A DNA stretch of 64,000 nucleotides, taken from positions 2,976,001 to 3,040,000 of the forward strand of contig NZ_CP087184.1 of assembly GCF_024749045.1 (NCBI RefSeq), read 5' to 3'. The first letter of the stretch is position 1; each line of letters begins with the position of its first letter. Positions 1-8,696 of the stretch are shown piece by piece. The notes under the pieces are model-generated. The model was given only the letters and a program-made list of their open reading frames with translations, ran no database searches and had not been told where the DNA came from. The translations under genes and the position numbers were made by a program. Origin of the DNA: Pseudomonas sp. B21-028. GTDB lineage: Bacteria > Pseudomonadota > Gammaproteobacteria > Pseudomonadales > Pseudomonadaceae.

Positions 1-485
1 GTCCGCAGTTCATCCCGATCTCTGACGGGGTCCGTTTCGTTCGCTCGGGTGCTGGCCAGCAGCTTGGCGTCGACGTTGACCACACTGACATCAAACAGCA
101 GGGCCGGCGGCAACAACGCCCGCTCCTTGAGCCGGGGCAATGGGGTGCGTTCGCCCTCGGCCTCGTAGGCGTATTTGACGAGCTTGAGGGTTTGGTCGAT
201 CTCCCGGACCGCACGCAGTATCTGCGCTTCGTAGGTGGCGCCGATTTCCTGGCTGACGGCGGCGGCGTTGCGCTGGGCACGGGTCTGCTCGACCTTGATG
301 AGGTAGAGGGTGGCGGACCAGAGAGCGAACAAGAGCAGGGCGGACAACAGCGGAAGCAGGATATAGGCTTCCCTGAGGTGGCCGAGCCGATCACGGAAGA
401 CATGGCTCGGTCCCTTGGACGCGGTGTACTCGGATGCCGTGATACCGGGAGCCAGTCTCAGTCCACTTGTCCGTTGGATCGACAT
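1..485 (-). CDS. Inner-membrane sensor protein, N-terminal part (probable cyclic-di-GMP or other signalling protein), cut by window edge
   Basis: The minus-strand frame opens with ATG at 485 and stays open to base 1, giving 161 residues with no stop. AGGGAG lies six bases upstream of the ATG and fixes the start. After about 40 cytoplasmic residues there is one clear membrane segment (about 41-62, rich in L, A and F), then a helical stretch containing YEAQILRAVREIDQTLK, then the beginning of what looks like a periplasmic Cache/PAS-type sensor domain (LLFDVSVVNVDAKLLAST). This arrangement is common at the N terminus of Pseudomonas GGDEF/EAL proteins and sensor kinases, but the output domain is outside the window, so the output activity is inference only. 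Confidence 0.7.
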   Translation of the reverse strand, partial: MSIQRTSGLRLAPGITASEYTASKGPSHVFRDRLGHLREAYILLPLLSALLLFALWSATLYLIKVEQTRAQRNAAAVSQEIGATYEAQILRAVREIDQTLKLVKYAYEAEGERTPLPRLKERALLPPALLFDVSVVNVDAKLLASTRANETDPVRDRDELR

Positions 486-882
486 GATGTGCTCCCTGAA
501 TGACACCCGCGCGTCCGTACGAAAAAACATCAATTGATTAGAGGGAAACTATAGACCAGATATTCTCCTTGTTCCGCACGAGTCAGCGGGGGTGCGACGT
601 CTCGCTAGATCCCCTCGTCAGGGGACAATGCTATTCACTTAAGGCAGTAGATGAACCTGTGGCGAGGGGATTTAGCGAAACGTCGCACCGCCCCGCTGGG
701 CTGCGAAGCAGTCCCCCTCAACCTGTCTGACATACCGCATGCTCAGGTTTTGGGACGCGTCGCGCCCCAGCGGGGCGGTGCGACGTTTCGCTAAATCTCC
801 TCGCCACAATGAATCAAGCAAACCTTAAGTGACAGCATTGCTCGCCAGAGGGCTCAAGGGTTGTTGATGCCGCCATGCCCCA
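486..882. repeat. Intergenic region with nested inverted repeats, MITE-like
   Basis: No gene is seen in these 397 bases. An inner inverted repeat pairs 658-700 with 766-808 (43 bp, one mismatch), and an outer imperfect pair is caatgctattcacttaagg at 626-644 against ccttaagtgacagcattg at 823-840. Related sequence (gtgcgacgt, tctcgctagatcccctcg) also lies just outside at about 590-620. The symmetric structure with conserved ends suggests a non-autonomous mobile repeat or REP-derived element. It also lies between two minus-strand genes, so it could form a long transcript hairpin. No transposase is present. Confidence 0.65.
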
Positions 883-2019
883 TCAACGCCGCCCCACCCG
901 CGTACTCACATCCACCCACACCGCCAGCACCAGGATGCTGCCCTTGACGATCATCTGCCAGTAACTGTCGACGTCGAGCATCGACATGCCGTTGTCCAGG
1001 CTGGTGATGACCAGCGCGCCGAGGAGGGCTCCGTAGACGGTGCCGGAGCCACCGCGCATGGAGGTGCCGCCGATGAAGCAGGCGGCGATGGCGTCGAGTT
1101 CGCCCATGCTGCCGGCCGAGGGTGAGCCCGCGGCCAGGCGTGCGGTGTTGACCAGGCCGGCGAGGGCGCACATTACGCCCATGATGCCGAAGATCCACAG
1201 TTTCACTGCCTGTACGTTGATGCCAGACAGGCGCGTGGCTTCCATGTTGCTGCCCACCGAATAGACGCGGCGTCCGAACACGGTTTGGCTGGTGACGTAG
1301 CTGAACACCCCCAGCAGGATCAGCAGGAGCAGTACCGGAACCGGAATGCCGTCGTAGCTGTTGAGGGTATGGACGAACCCGGCCAGCACCGCGCCAATCG
1401 TCACCACGCGCAACACGTCACGCACCAGGGAATGTGCCGACAAGCCATGGAGGGCGCGGTTGCGGCGTTGTTTCCAGGTCAGGAAAACGGTGAGGGCGAA
1501 CAGCAGTATGCCCAACGCTATACCCATGGTTTGCGGCAGGTAACCCTGGCCGACGTAGACCAGCTCCGGCGACACCGGGGCAATGGTGGTGCCGCCGGTG
1601 ATGCCCAGCAGAACCCCGCGAAACGCCAGCATGCCGCCCAGACCCACGATGAACGAAGGGATGCGCAGGTAGGCGGTCATGAAGCCGTTGGCCAGGCCGA
1701 TGACCAAGCCGCACAGGGCCACCAGGCTGAGGTTGGCCAGCAGCGGTATGTGATAGACCACGTCGAGAATCGCCGCCAGACCACCCAGCAACCCGAGCAA
1801 TGAGCCCACCGACAGATCGATTTCGCCGCTGATGATCACCAGCACCATGCCGCAGGCGAGGATCCCGGTGATGGACATCTGCCTCAGCAGGTTGGACAGG
1901 TTGCGCGGGGTCAGGAAACCGCCGTCGGTCTGCCAGCTGAAGAACAGCCAGATGATCGCCACGGCGATCACCAGCGCGAGCATTTTGTAGCGGGTGAAGA
2001 GTTGTTTGACCTGATTCAT
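883..2019 (-). CDS. xylH: Xylose ABC transporter permease XylH
   Basis: This 378-residue polytopic inner-membrane protein is the permease subunit of the high-affinity D-xylose importer. The N terminus has one transmembrane helix (about 14-30), followed by the conserved sugar-permease segment GMVLVIISGEIDLSVGSLLGL characteristic of the BPD_transp_2 ribose/xylose family, then about eight further hydrophobic segments and the EAA-like C-terminal loop (ACFIGGTSMRGGSGTVYGALLGAL). Length matches XylH of other proteobacteria (about 390). It abuts xylG directly (xylG stop at 2020, start here at 2019) and is the last gene of the xylAFGH unit. A repeat-rich region follows rather than an obvious terminator. 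Confidence 0.93.
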   Translation of the reverse strand: MNQVKQLFTRYKMLALVIAVAIIWLFFSWQTDGGFLTPRNLSNLLRQMSITGILACGMVLVIISGEIDLSVGSLLGLLGGLAAILDVVYHIPLLANLSLVALCGLVIGLANGFMTAYLRIPSFIVGLGGMLAFRGVLLGITGGTTIAPVSPELVYVGQGYLPQTMGIALGILLFALTVFLTWKQRRNRALHGLSAHSLVRDVLRVVTIGAVLAGFVHTLNSYDGIPVPVLLLLILLGVFSYVTSQTVFGRRVYSVGSNMEATRLSGINVQAVKLWIFGIMGVMCALAGLVNTARLAAGSPSAGSMGELDAIAACFIGGTSMRGGSGTVYGALLGALVITSLDNGMSMLDVDSYWQMIVKGSILVLAVWVDVSTRVGRR

Positions 2020-3576
2020 CTACGCGGACTTCCGATCATTATTGTTATGGCCATCGGGATGGCTGAGCGCAGCAGCGAGCACTTGTTCCTGGGTGAGTTC
2101 GTGGTTGACGAAGTCCCCGCGCAACTGGCCTTCGCCGATCACCAGCACGCGGTCGGAAACCCCCAGCACTTCGGCCAGCTCCGAGGAAACCATGATGATC
2201 GACACACCCAGGGCCGCCAGTGCGCCCATCAGCTTGTAGATCTCGTACTTGGCGCCGACGTCCACGCCCCGGGTCGGCTCATCGAGAATCAGTACGCGGG
2301 GTTTGGTCAGGAGCATTTTCGCCAGCACGGCTTTTTGCTGGTTACCACCGGAGAGGCTGGTGATCGGCAGGAACGGGCTCGCGGTTTTCAGATGTATGCG
2401 CGAGATTTCCTTTTCAATGCTGCACAGTTCGGCTTCGGCGTCGATGCGGGTCAGCTTCGAGAAATTCTCCAGCACGGCGAGGGTGATGTTCTGGCCGACG
2501 CCCAGGTCTGGAATGATCCCTTGGCGCTTGCGGTCCTCGGGGACCATGCACAGGCCGGCGCGGATCGACTTGAGGGGTGTGCGGGTGTCGATCGCTTGGC
2601 CATCCAGCCAGACTTCTCCTTCATGGCGGCCAGGGTAGGCACCGAACAGCGCCGACACCAGTTCCGTGCGACCGGCACCGACGAGCCCGGCGATGCCGAG
2701 GATTTCACCACGCTTGAGCACGAACGAGATATCGTCAACCCGTTTGCGCCGGGGATTATCGACGTCGTAACAGGTGATGTGGCGCGCTTCGAAAATCACC
2801 TCGCCGATGTCATGGGGTTCGGTGGGGTAGAGGTTGCTCATTTCCCGCCCGACCATCTGGGTGATGATCCGTGGGATGTCCATGTCGGCCATGGCGGTGG
2901 TCGCGATGTGCTTGCCGTCGCGGATCACCGAGATGGTGTCGCAGACCGCCGCCACCTCATCGAGCTTGTGGGAGATGTAGACGCAGGCAACCCCCTTGGC
3001 CTTGAGGTCACGGATGATATCCAGCAGCACCTCGATTTCCGAGCGGGTCAGGGCCGATGAAGGTTCGTCGAGGATCAGCAGGCGCGCCTGTTTGTTCAGC
3101 GCCTTGGCGATCTCCACCAGTTGCTGGTAGCCACCGCCGTACTGCGATACCGGGAGCGAGACGTTCATGTCCGGTACCTTGAGCTCACGCATCAAGGCTT
3201 CGGCGCGATGGATCATCGCCGGGTAGTTCATGCGTCCGCCGGGCAGGGTCAGCTCGTGCCCCATGAAGATGTTCTCGGCCACCGACAGGTCGGGTACCAG
3301 CGTCAGCTCCTGGTGAATGATGACGATCCCGGCGGCTTCGGTTTCGCTGATGGACTGCGCCTTGAGCGGCTGGCCGTCCCAGAGGATTTCACCGTCCCAG
3401 GTGCCATGGGGATAGACCGCCGAAAGGACTTTCATCAAGGTCGATTTGCCGGCGCCGTTCTCGCCACACAGGCCGACGCATTCCCCCGGCCGGACCTTGA
3501 TGTCGATGCCATTCAGGGCTTTGACACCGTCGAAGGTTTTGACGATGCCGTTCATTTGCAGCAGGTAATCGGACAT
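2020..3576 (-). CDS. xylG: Xylose ABC transporter ATP-binding protein XylG
   Basis: This protein hydrolyses ATP to drive xylose import through XylH. It is 518 residues from the ATG at 3576, which matches the usual XylG length and N terminus ([15 protein letters not shown]). An in-frame extension to 3606 exists but is not expected in the family. Two tandem ATPase domains are visible: the first has GENGAGKST (Walker A) with [11 protein letters not shown], and the second has LSGGNQQK and [13 protein letters not shown]. The second Walker A region is degenerate (GLVGAGRTE), as is typical of sugar importers of this class. It lies between xylF and xylH; a REP pair separates it from xylF, which may lower downstream expression or stabilise the xylF message. 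Confidence 0.94.
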   Translation of the reverse strand: MSDYLLQMNGIVKTFDGVKALNGIDIKVRPGECVGLCGENGAGKSTLMKVLSAVYPHGTWDGEILWDGQPLKAQSISETEAAGIVIIHQELTLVPDLSVAENIFMGHELTLPGGRMNYPAMIHRAEALMRELKVPDMNVSLPVSQYGGGYQQLVEIAKALNKQARLLILDEPSSALTRSEIEVLLDIIRDLKAKGVACVYISHKLDEVAAVCDTISVIRDGKHIATTAMADMDIPRIITQMVGREMSNLYPTEPHDIGEVIFEARHITCYDVDNPRRKRVDDISFVLKRGEILGIAGLVGAGRTELVSALFGAYPGRHEGEVWLDGQAIDTRTPLKSIRAGLCMVPEDRKRQGIIPDLGVGQNITLAVLENFSKLTRIDAEAELCSIEKEISRIHLKTASPFLPITSLSGGNQQKAVLAKMLLTKPRVLILDEPTRGVDVGAKYEIYKLMGALAALGVSIIMVSSELAEVLGVSDRVLVIGEGQLRGDFVNHELTQEQVLAAALSHPDGHNNNDRKSA

Positions 3577-3625
3577 GGCAAGGACTCGTGGGAAGGTCTT
3601 ACACATAAACCTGCCGATCAGTTCC

Positions 3626-3717
3626 CTGTGGGAGCGAGCCTGCTCGCGATAGCGGTGGTTCAGCTTGCATCAATATTGAATGTGCTACCGCCATCGCGAG
3701 CAGGCTCGCTCCCACAG
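3626..3717. repeat. REP pair (inverted, Pseudomonas type)
   Basis: Two REP units face each other: ctgtgggagcgagcctgctc from 3626 and its complement ending at 3717, joined by about 30 bases that also pair in part. They fill the gap between xylF and xylG. Paired REPs inside an operon are known to act as hairpins that protect upstream mRNA from 3' exonucleases, which would favour xylF (binding protein) over xylGH. That role is inferred here. Confidence 0.9.
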
Positions 3718-3747
3718 ACTGTGCTTCACTGACCGGTGGTGTTCAAC

Positions 3748-4749
3748 TTACTGCCCGGCGATCTGCGCCTTGGTATAGAAGCCGTCTTTTTCCAGCAGGT
3801 CGATGTTGTCCTTGGTCAACGGGGTCGGGGTGAGCAGGATGGTGTCGACTTTCTTGCTGCCGTTGTCGTACTGCGAACTGAAGGACGGCTTCTCGTTACG
3901 CGCCAGTTGTACCGAAAGCTTGGCGGCTTCGGAGGCGATCAGCTTCAGGGGCTTGTAGACGGTCATGGTCTGGGTGCCATCGATCACCCGCTTGACCGCT
4001 GCCAGGTCGGCGTCCTGGCCCGAGATCGGCACCTTGCCGGCCATTTTCTGCGCGGCCAGGGCCTGGATGGCGCCGCCTGCGGTGGCGTCGTTGGAGGCGA
4101 CGATGCCGTCGATCTTGTTGTTGTTCCGCGTCAGGGCGTTTTCAACAATGCTCAAGGCTTCGGTAGGGTTCCATTCCTTTACCCACTGTTGGCCGACGAT
4201 CTTGATATCGCCCTTGTCGATGGCCGGTTGCAGCACCTTCATCTGGCCTTCGCGCAGGACCTTGGCGTTGTTGTCGGTGGGGGCGCCGCCGAGCAGGAAA
4301 TAGTTGCCCTTGGGCGCGGCTTTCAGCACGCCGCTGGCCTGCATTTCGCCGACCTTTTCGTTATCGAAGGAAATGTAGGCGTCGATATCGGCGTTCAGGA
4401 TAAGCCGGTCATAGGAGACCACCTTGATCCCGGCCTTCTTGGCTTCGGCGACGGCGTTGGTCAACACAGTGGCGTTGAACGGCACGATGACGATCACGTC
4501 GACGCCACGGGAGATGAGGTTTTCGATCTGCGAAATCTGCTTCTGCTCGTTGGCGTCGGCTGATTGCACGAAGACCTTGGCGTCCATTTTTTCCGCCGCC
4601 GCAACGAAGTAGTCGCGGTCCCGGGACCAGCGTTCCAGGCGCAGGTCGTCAATGGAGAAACCGATTTTGGGGTGCGCCGCATCGGCCATGACCGGAAGCG
4701 ACAGCAGGGCCAGGGCGCTGGCGAGTAACGTGCGTTTTACGTTTTTCAT
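3748..4749 (-). CDS. xylF: Periplasmic D-xylose-binding protein XylF
   Basis: This 333-residue protein captures D-xylose in the periplasm and delivers it to XylGH. A Sec signal peptide is clear (MKNVKRTLLASALALLSLPVMADAA, with cleavage likely after ADA). The mature part has the type I periplasmic-binding fold of the family: KIGFSIDDLRLERWSRDRDYF near the start, ISRGVDVIVIVPFN, VSYDRLI, and DGIVASNDATAGGAIQAL, which are diagnostic for XylF. It lies between xylA (147-bp gap) and xylG. The upstream gap holds an imperfect hairpin around 4817-4893 that might attenuate read-through from xylA. Confidence 0.95.
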   Translation of the reverse strand: MKNVKRTLLASALALLSLPVMADAAHPKIGFSIDDLRLERWSRDRDYFVAAAEKMDAKVFVQSADANEQKQISQIENLISRGVDVIVIVPFNATVLTNAVAEAKKAGIKVVSYDRLILNADIDAYISFDNEKVGEMQASGVLKAAPKGNYFLLGGAPTDNNAKVLREGQMKVLQPAIDKGDIKIVGQQWVKEWNPTEALSIVENALTRNNNKIDGIVASNDATAGGAIQALAAQKMAGKVPISGQDADLAAVKRVIDGTQTMTVYKPLKLIASEAAKLSVQLARNEKPSFSSQYDNGSKKVDTILLTPTPLTKDNIDLLEKDGFYTKAQIAGQ

Positions 4750-4896
4750 TGTGGTGCGTCCTTTTATTTTTGTTTGAAAGACACTGCCTGACGATGAGCG
4801 TGATGCCGGTAGAACTGTAGAGAGTCGCGAGGCGCTGCGGGCAGAGATTTGTCGCGAGAATGTAACAGCCTCGCTGCGCCAGCGAATTCTACAGAG
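4750..4896. other. xylA-xylF spacer with imperfect hairpin
   Basis: On the plus strand ctgtagagagtcgcg at about 4816-4830 pairs with sequence ending in ...aattctacag at about 4893, and gcgc/cctcgc blocks inside extend the stem. No terminator U-tract is obvious. It could be an attenuator or processing site between xylA and the transporter genes; this is weak evidence. Confidence 0.35.
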
Positions 4897-6213
4897 TCAG
4901 GGATAGATGAACCGGTTGACGACGCCTTCGAGCATCTCCTGCCGGCCGCTGACCGCCTGGGGATTGAGCTCGTTGACGAAGGCATGCTCGGCCAGCGAGG
5001 CGAGGCTGAACTTGCCCGTCAGCACCGCCTGGCCGAACGGCTGCTGCCAGCCGGCGTAGCGTTGATCCTTGAAATGCTGGAGTCGGTCGTTCTGCACCAT
5101 GGCCGCTGCGCGCTCCAGGGCCAGGGCCAGGACGTCCATCGCTGCGACATGGCCGTGGAACAGATCGAGCTCGTCCACGCTCTGGCGACGGACCTTGGCG
5201 TCAAAGTTGAACCCGCCATTCGTGAAACCGCCGGCCTTGAGGATTTCGTAAGTGGCGAGGGTCATTTCCTCGACGCTGTTAGGGAACTGGTCGGTGTCCC
5301 AGCCGTTCTGCGGATCACCACGGTTGGCGTCGATGCTGCCGAAGATTCCCAACGAGGTCGCCGTGGCGATCTCGTGGTGGAAACTGTGCCCGGCCAGGGT
5401 CGCGTGGTTGGCCTCGATGTTGACCTTGATTTCGTTTTCCAGGCCGAATTGCTGCAGGAAGCCGAAGACCGTGGCGCTGTCGTAATCGTATTGATGCTTG
5501 GTCGGCTCCTGGGGCTTGGGTTCGATCAGCAGGTCGCCCTTGAAGCCGATCTTGTGCTTGTGCTCGACCACCATGCCCATGAAGCGGCCCAGTTGCTCGC
5601 GCTCGCGCTTCAGGTCGGTATTGAGCAGGGTTTCGTAACCTTCACGACCGCCCCACAAGACGTAGTTGGCCCCCTTGAGGCGCAGGGTGGCATTCATGGC
5701 ACTGAACACCTGGGCGGCGGCGCAGGCGAAGACTTCCGGGTCCGGGTTGGTGGCGGCGCCGGCGGCGAAGCGCGGGTTGCTGAAGCAGTTGGCGGTGCCC
5801 CACAGCAGCTTGATCCCGGTCTGTTCCTGGTGGCGTTCCAGGTGATCGGTCATCAACGCGAAGTGGTTACGGTATTCCTTCAGCGAGCTGCCTTCCGGGG
5901 CAACATCGGTATCGTGGAAGCAGTAGTAGTCGACGCCCAGCTTGGAGAAGAACTCGAAGGCCGCTTCGGCCTTGCCGATGGCCAGTTCCATCGGGTCCCC
6001 GGCGTGTTGCCAGGGGCGCTTGAACGTGCCGGCGCCGAACACATCGGACCCCGGCCAGACGAACGTGTGCCAGTAGCACACCGCCATCCGCAGGTGCTCG
6101 CGCATGGGTTTGCCGAGGACGAGCTTGTCAGCGTCATAGTGACGGAAGGCGAGGGGCGAATCGCTGGCGGGGCCTTCGTAGCGAATCTTCTCGACACCGG
6201 GAAAGTACGGCAT
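4897..6213 (-). CDS. xylA: Xylose isomerase XylA
   Basis: This enzyme interconverts D-xylose and D-xylulose in the cytoplasm with two divalent metal ions. From the ATG at 6213 the protein has 438 residues, the normal length of group II enzymes, and begins [14 protein letters not shown]. The in-frame upstream extension to 6291 is not typical, and AAGGAT precedes the chosen ATG. Family landmarks are visible: [13 protein letters not shown] (catalytic His/Asp), the [16 protein letters not shown] block, [16 protein letters not shown] (metal-binding Glu and Lys region), [19 protein letters not shown], and FDAKVRRQS. It is the first gene of the xylAFGH unit and is divergent from xylR. A xylulokinase gene is not next to it. 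Confidence 0.95.
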   Translation of the reverse strand: MPYFPGVEKIRYEGPASDSPLAFRHYDADKLVLGKPMREHLRMAVCYWHTFVWPGSDVFGAGTFKRPWQHAGDPMELAIGKAEAAFEFFSKLGVDYYCFHDTDVAPEGSSLKEYRNHFALMTDHLERHQEQTGIKLLWGTANCFSNPRFAAGAATNPDPEVFACAAAQVFSAMNATLRLKGANYVLWGGREGYETLLNTDLKREREQLGRFMGMVVEHKHKIGFKGDLLIEPKPQEPTKHQYDYDSATVFGFLQQFGLENEIKVNIEANHATLAGHSFHHEIATATSLGIFGSIDANRGDPQNGWDTDQFPNSVEEMTLATYEILKAGGFTNGGFNFDAKVRRQSVDELDLFHGHVAAMDVLALALERAAAMVQNDRLQHFKDQRYAGWQQPFGQAVLTGKFSLASLAEHAFVNELNPQAVSGRQEMLEGVVNRFIYP

Positions 6214-6267
6214 GGGCGATATCCTTTTTATTCTTGGCGGTGTCTCGATACTAACGCCGGCCCTGTG

Positions 6268-6289
6268 GGTGAAAATTATGAAAATCACC
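6268..6289. promoter_or_regulatory. Candidate XylR operator in the xylA-xylR divergent region
   Basis: GGTGA at 6268-6272 and TCACC at 6285-6289 form an inverted repeat with a 12-bp AT-rich centre, and aaaatt/aaaatc forms a direct repeat inside it. It sits 54 bp upstream of the xylA ATG and 77 bp upstream of the xylR ATG, the expected place for a shared operator. AraC-type proteins usually bind direct repeats, so the palindrome may be incidental. Confidence 0.35.
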
Positions 6290-6366
6290 AAGGAGTAGTT
6301 CGATTTTGTATTGAGCTTCGTGGTTCACGCGCCTAGTCTGTGTTCACCGGCCAAGGGTGAAAAACA

Positions 6367-7566
6367 ATGAAAACCGTCCCCCCCGTCCACCGCATTGCGT
6401 TGTTGTTCAACGGTAGCAAGATCTATGACCGCGGCATCATCAGCGGCATCGGTAACTACCTGAGCAGCACCCGTGCGTCCTGGGACCTCTTCCTCGAGGA
6501 GGATTTCCTGTGCCGGCTGAAGGGGATCGAACGTTGGCAGGGTGACGGGATCATCGCCGACTTCGACGACCCGCTGATTGGCGAGGCGTTGGCCGGGATC
6601 CGCTTGCCGGTGGTGGCGGTGGGCGGCTCCTACCAGGACGGGCGCGCCTATCCCAAGGGCATTCCTTATGTCGCCACCGACAATTTCGCGCTGATGAAAT
6701 TGGCCTACGAGCACTTGATCGAAGCCGGCCTCACGCGCTTCGCCTGCTTCAGCCTGCCCGAAGCACAGGCCAATCGCTGGGCTCAGGAGCGGGAGAAAGC
6801 CTTCCGCTCCCTCGTGCACCGCGATGGCCTGCCGGCCGAGGTCTATCGCGGCATGGGCACCAGCGCGCCACTTTGGGACAGCGCCGTCGAACAGCAGATC
6901 GCCTGGCTGCAAAGCCTGCCCAAACCCATCGGCATCATCGCCGTCAGCGATGCCCGTGCCCGCCAACTGCTGCAAGCCTGCCTGACCGCCGGCATCGCCG
7001 TACCGGAGCAAGTGGCGCTGATCGGTATCGATAACGACCCACTGACCCGCAGCCTGACCCGGGTGCCCCTGAGTTCGGTGATCCAAGGCACCGAAACCAT
7101 GGGCCGCACCGCCGCGCGCCTGCTCCACCAGATGCTGCACGGCATGCCGTCCACAGGTACGCAGATACTGATACCTCCCGACGCGATCAACGTGCAGGCC
7201 TCGAGCCTGCATCAACCGTTGGGTAATCCCTACGTCATGCAGGCGCTGCTATTCATCCGCCAATACGCTTGCCAGGGCATCAAGACCGCGCAGGTGGCGG
7301 GATACGTAGGGGTATCGCGGTCATCGCTGGAAACGCATTTTCGCAAGGAGCGGGGGTGCAGCGTGCATGACGAGATCCTGCGGTTCAGGTTGGCCGCGGC
7401 TGCCAGTGGGTTGGAGAGGACGGATTTGGCGATCGCAGACATTGCCCGCAATTGCGGGTTCAAGTCGGCGCAATATCTGCACACAGTATTTCGTCGGGAG
7501 TTTGGGTGCACGCCAAGGCAGTATCAGCAGGAGGAGCGCGACCATCCTCCGGAGAACGCCCTCTGA
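6367..7566 (+). CDS. xylR: Xylose operon activator XylR (LacI-type sensor, AraC-type DNA binding)
   Basis: This 399-residue regulator is divergent from xylA and is expected to activate xylAFGH when D-xylose is bound. AAGGGTG eight bases before the ATG supports the start. Residues about 8-275 form a periplasmic-binding-protein-like sensor (VHRIALLFNGSKIYDRGIISGI, YVATDNFALMKLAYEHL, VALIGIDNDPLTRSLTRVPLSSV). Residues about 285-390 are the two-HTH AraC/XylS domain (VAGYVGVSRSSLETHFRKERG; IADIARNCGFKSAQYLHTVFRREFG), ending with the typical TPRQYQ. The fused architecture and length match E. coli XylR (392 residues). Confidence 0.93.
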   Translation: MKTVPPVHRIALLFNGSKIYDRGIISGIGNYLSSTRASWDLFLEEDFLCRLKGIERWQGDGIIADFDDPLIGEALAGIRLPVVAVGGSYQDGRAYPKGIPYVATDNFALMKLAYEHLIEAGLTRFACFSLPEAQANRWAQEREKAFRSLVHRDGLPAEVYRGMGTSAPLWDSAVEQQIAWLQSLPKPIGIIAVSDARARQLLQACLTAGIAVPEQVALIGIDNDPLTRSLTRVPLSSVIQGTETMGRTAARLLHQMLHGMPSTGTQILIPPDAINVQASSLHQPLGNPYVMQALLFIRQYACQGIKTAQVAGYVGVSRSSLETHFRKERGCSVHDEILRFRLAAAASGLERTDLAIADIARNCGFKSAQYLHTVFRREFGCTPRQYQQEERDHPPENAL

Positions 7567-7643
7567 ACTTCACCATTGCCGAAAAATTCCGGTTGTGAAA
7601 AAACACAACTGGAGTAGCATCCGACTCAAGGACAGGGAAGCCT

Positions 7644-7976
7644 ATGGATATACTCAAGCCATCATGTTTTGACGCCGCCGCCATTTTGTACCCGAACGAT
7701 AAGGCCGGGCTCGATCGCTGCCGGCGCATCTTGAAGATGGCCCGTCCGACAGCACTCGCAGATCTCCAGAAACTGTTCGGTACTCAAGGTATCGACCTGT
7801 TCAAGCCGAGAGCCACGGCGAATTGGGTCGTGATTGACGTAGGGGGCAACAATCTCAGAGTGATAGGAGGTGTCCACTACATCCGACAGAAATTCTACGT
7901 CAAGCACATCTACACACATGCCGATTACGACGTAGCCAACGTCTGGTATGCAAGCAACAAAGGAGTAAAACGATGA
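7644..7976 (+). CDS. HigB-type toxin (RelE-like mRNA interferase) of a type II toxin-antitoxin pair
   Basis: This small protein (110 residues, AGGGAAG before the ATG) resembles the HigB_toxin family of RelE-like ribosome-dependent mRNA interferases. Visible features are the helix rich in KMARPTALADLQKLFG followed by the beta-sheet core WVVIDVGGNNLRVIGGVHYIRQKFYVKHIYTHADYD, in which the basic/His residues and the C-terminal HADYD are typical. The toxin gene is first and overlaps the antitoxin by ATGA (7973-7976), the toxin-before-antitoxin order of hig systems. The A+T-richer start and the position between a metabolic operon and the adhesin block suit horizontal acquisition, though this is inference. 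Confidence 0.8.
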   Translation: MDILKPSCFDAAAILYPNDKAGLDRCRRILKMARPTALADLQKLFGTQGIDLFKPRATANWVVIDVGGNNLRVIGGVHYIRQKFYVKHIYTHADYDVANVWYASNKGVKR

Positions 7977-8608
7977 GCGCAGTCAGGAATGACTTTCAGA
8001 CCGTGATCGCAACGCTTGGCGAGCTACACGCGGTGCTGGAGCGTCTGCGCGGTGAGTTCGTGCATGGCATCAAGACGCCCGCCGACTATGAGCGTGCGAC
8101 CGATCTGCTGGACGAGCTCACCGACGGGCGTGAGCTGAGCAAGGTCGAGGAGAAAATCCTCGTCGAGCTCGAAGACGAAATACTGGCCTACCAGCGCGAC
8201 TCCGACCAGTTTCGCGAATCCACCGCCGCGTTTGAAGCGACATGCACCCCGGTGCAATTGATCAGGGACCTGATGGAGACGCTTGGGCTCACGGGCTCGG
8301 ACCTCCCCGAAATTGGCGACAAGACGGCGGTATCCAAGGTGTTGAGTGGGGATCGGCCCATCAGCCACAAGATGGCGTATGCGTTGGCACAGCGGTTTGC
8401 GATGGAACCGGGTGCTTTCCTGTCGTCAGCCCCCGTCAAGGCGACCTCCATTGAAACCGCTCGCCCTGCGGCCAGGAAGCCTGCGAAGTACAGCGTTCGC
8501 AACGAGCCACTGATCGCACACCTGGCGACAGAGGCCGGTACCGGTGAATACAAGGTGGCGGCTTCCAGGAAGCGCAAACCGACAGCCAAGGATCCCGCCA
8601 AGGAATAG
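7973..8608 (+). CDS. HigA-type antitoxin with HTH domain and long basic C-terminal tail
   Basis: The protein has 211 residues and is coupled to the toxin gene by a four-base overlap. Residues about 1-85 resemble the N-terminal helical part of HigA-like antitoxins (TPADYERATDLLDELTD). Residues about 90-145 form an XRE-type HTH (PVQLIRDLMETLGLTGSDLPEIGDKTAVSKVLSGDRPISHKMAYALAQRF). It should neutralise the toxin and repress the operon. Unusually, about 60 residues follow the HTH; they are rich in Ala, Lys, Arg and Pro (ARPAARKPAKYSVRNEP, SRKRKPTAKDPAKE), whereas family members I know end soon after the HTH. The extra tail might bind DNA or be a degradation tag. Confidence 0.75.
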   Translation: MSAVRNDFQTVIATLGELHAVLERLRGEFVHGIKTPADYERATDLLDELTDGRELSKVEEKILVELEDEILAYQRDSDQFRESTAAFEATCTPVQLIRDLMETLGLTGSDLPEIGDKTAVSKVLSGDRPISHKMAYALAQRFAMEPGAFLSSAPVKATSIETARPAARKPAKYSVRNEPLIAHLATEAGTGEYKVAASRKRKPTAKDPAKE

Positions 8609-8696
8609 GGCAGTCTGTTCAGAGCCCGGATGTTGTGGTTACCACCCAGTCATCCGCGGGGGCTGATTGCAATGGCAGCGCGTGCAATATCGCAGG

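Noticed and set aside
3626..3717. CRISPR-like or IS-end interpretation of the inverted repeats
   Set aside because: The units match the Pseudomonas REP core, occur as facing pairs and have no spacer series or transposase.
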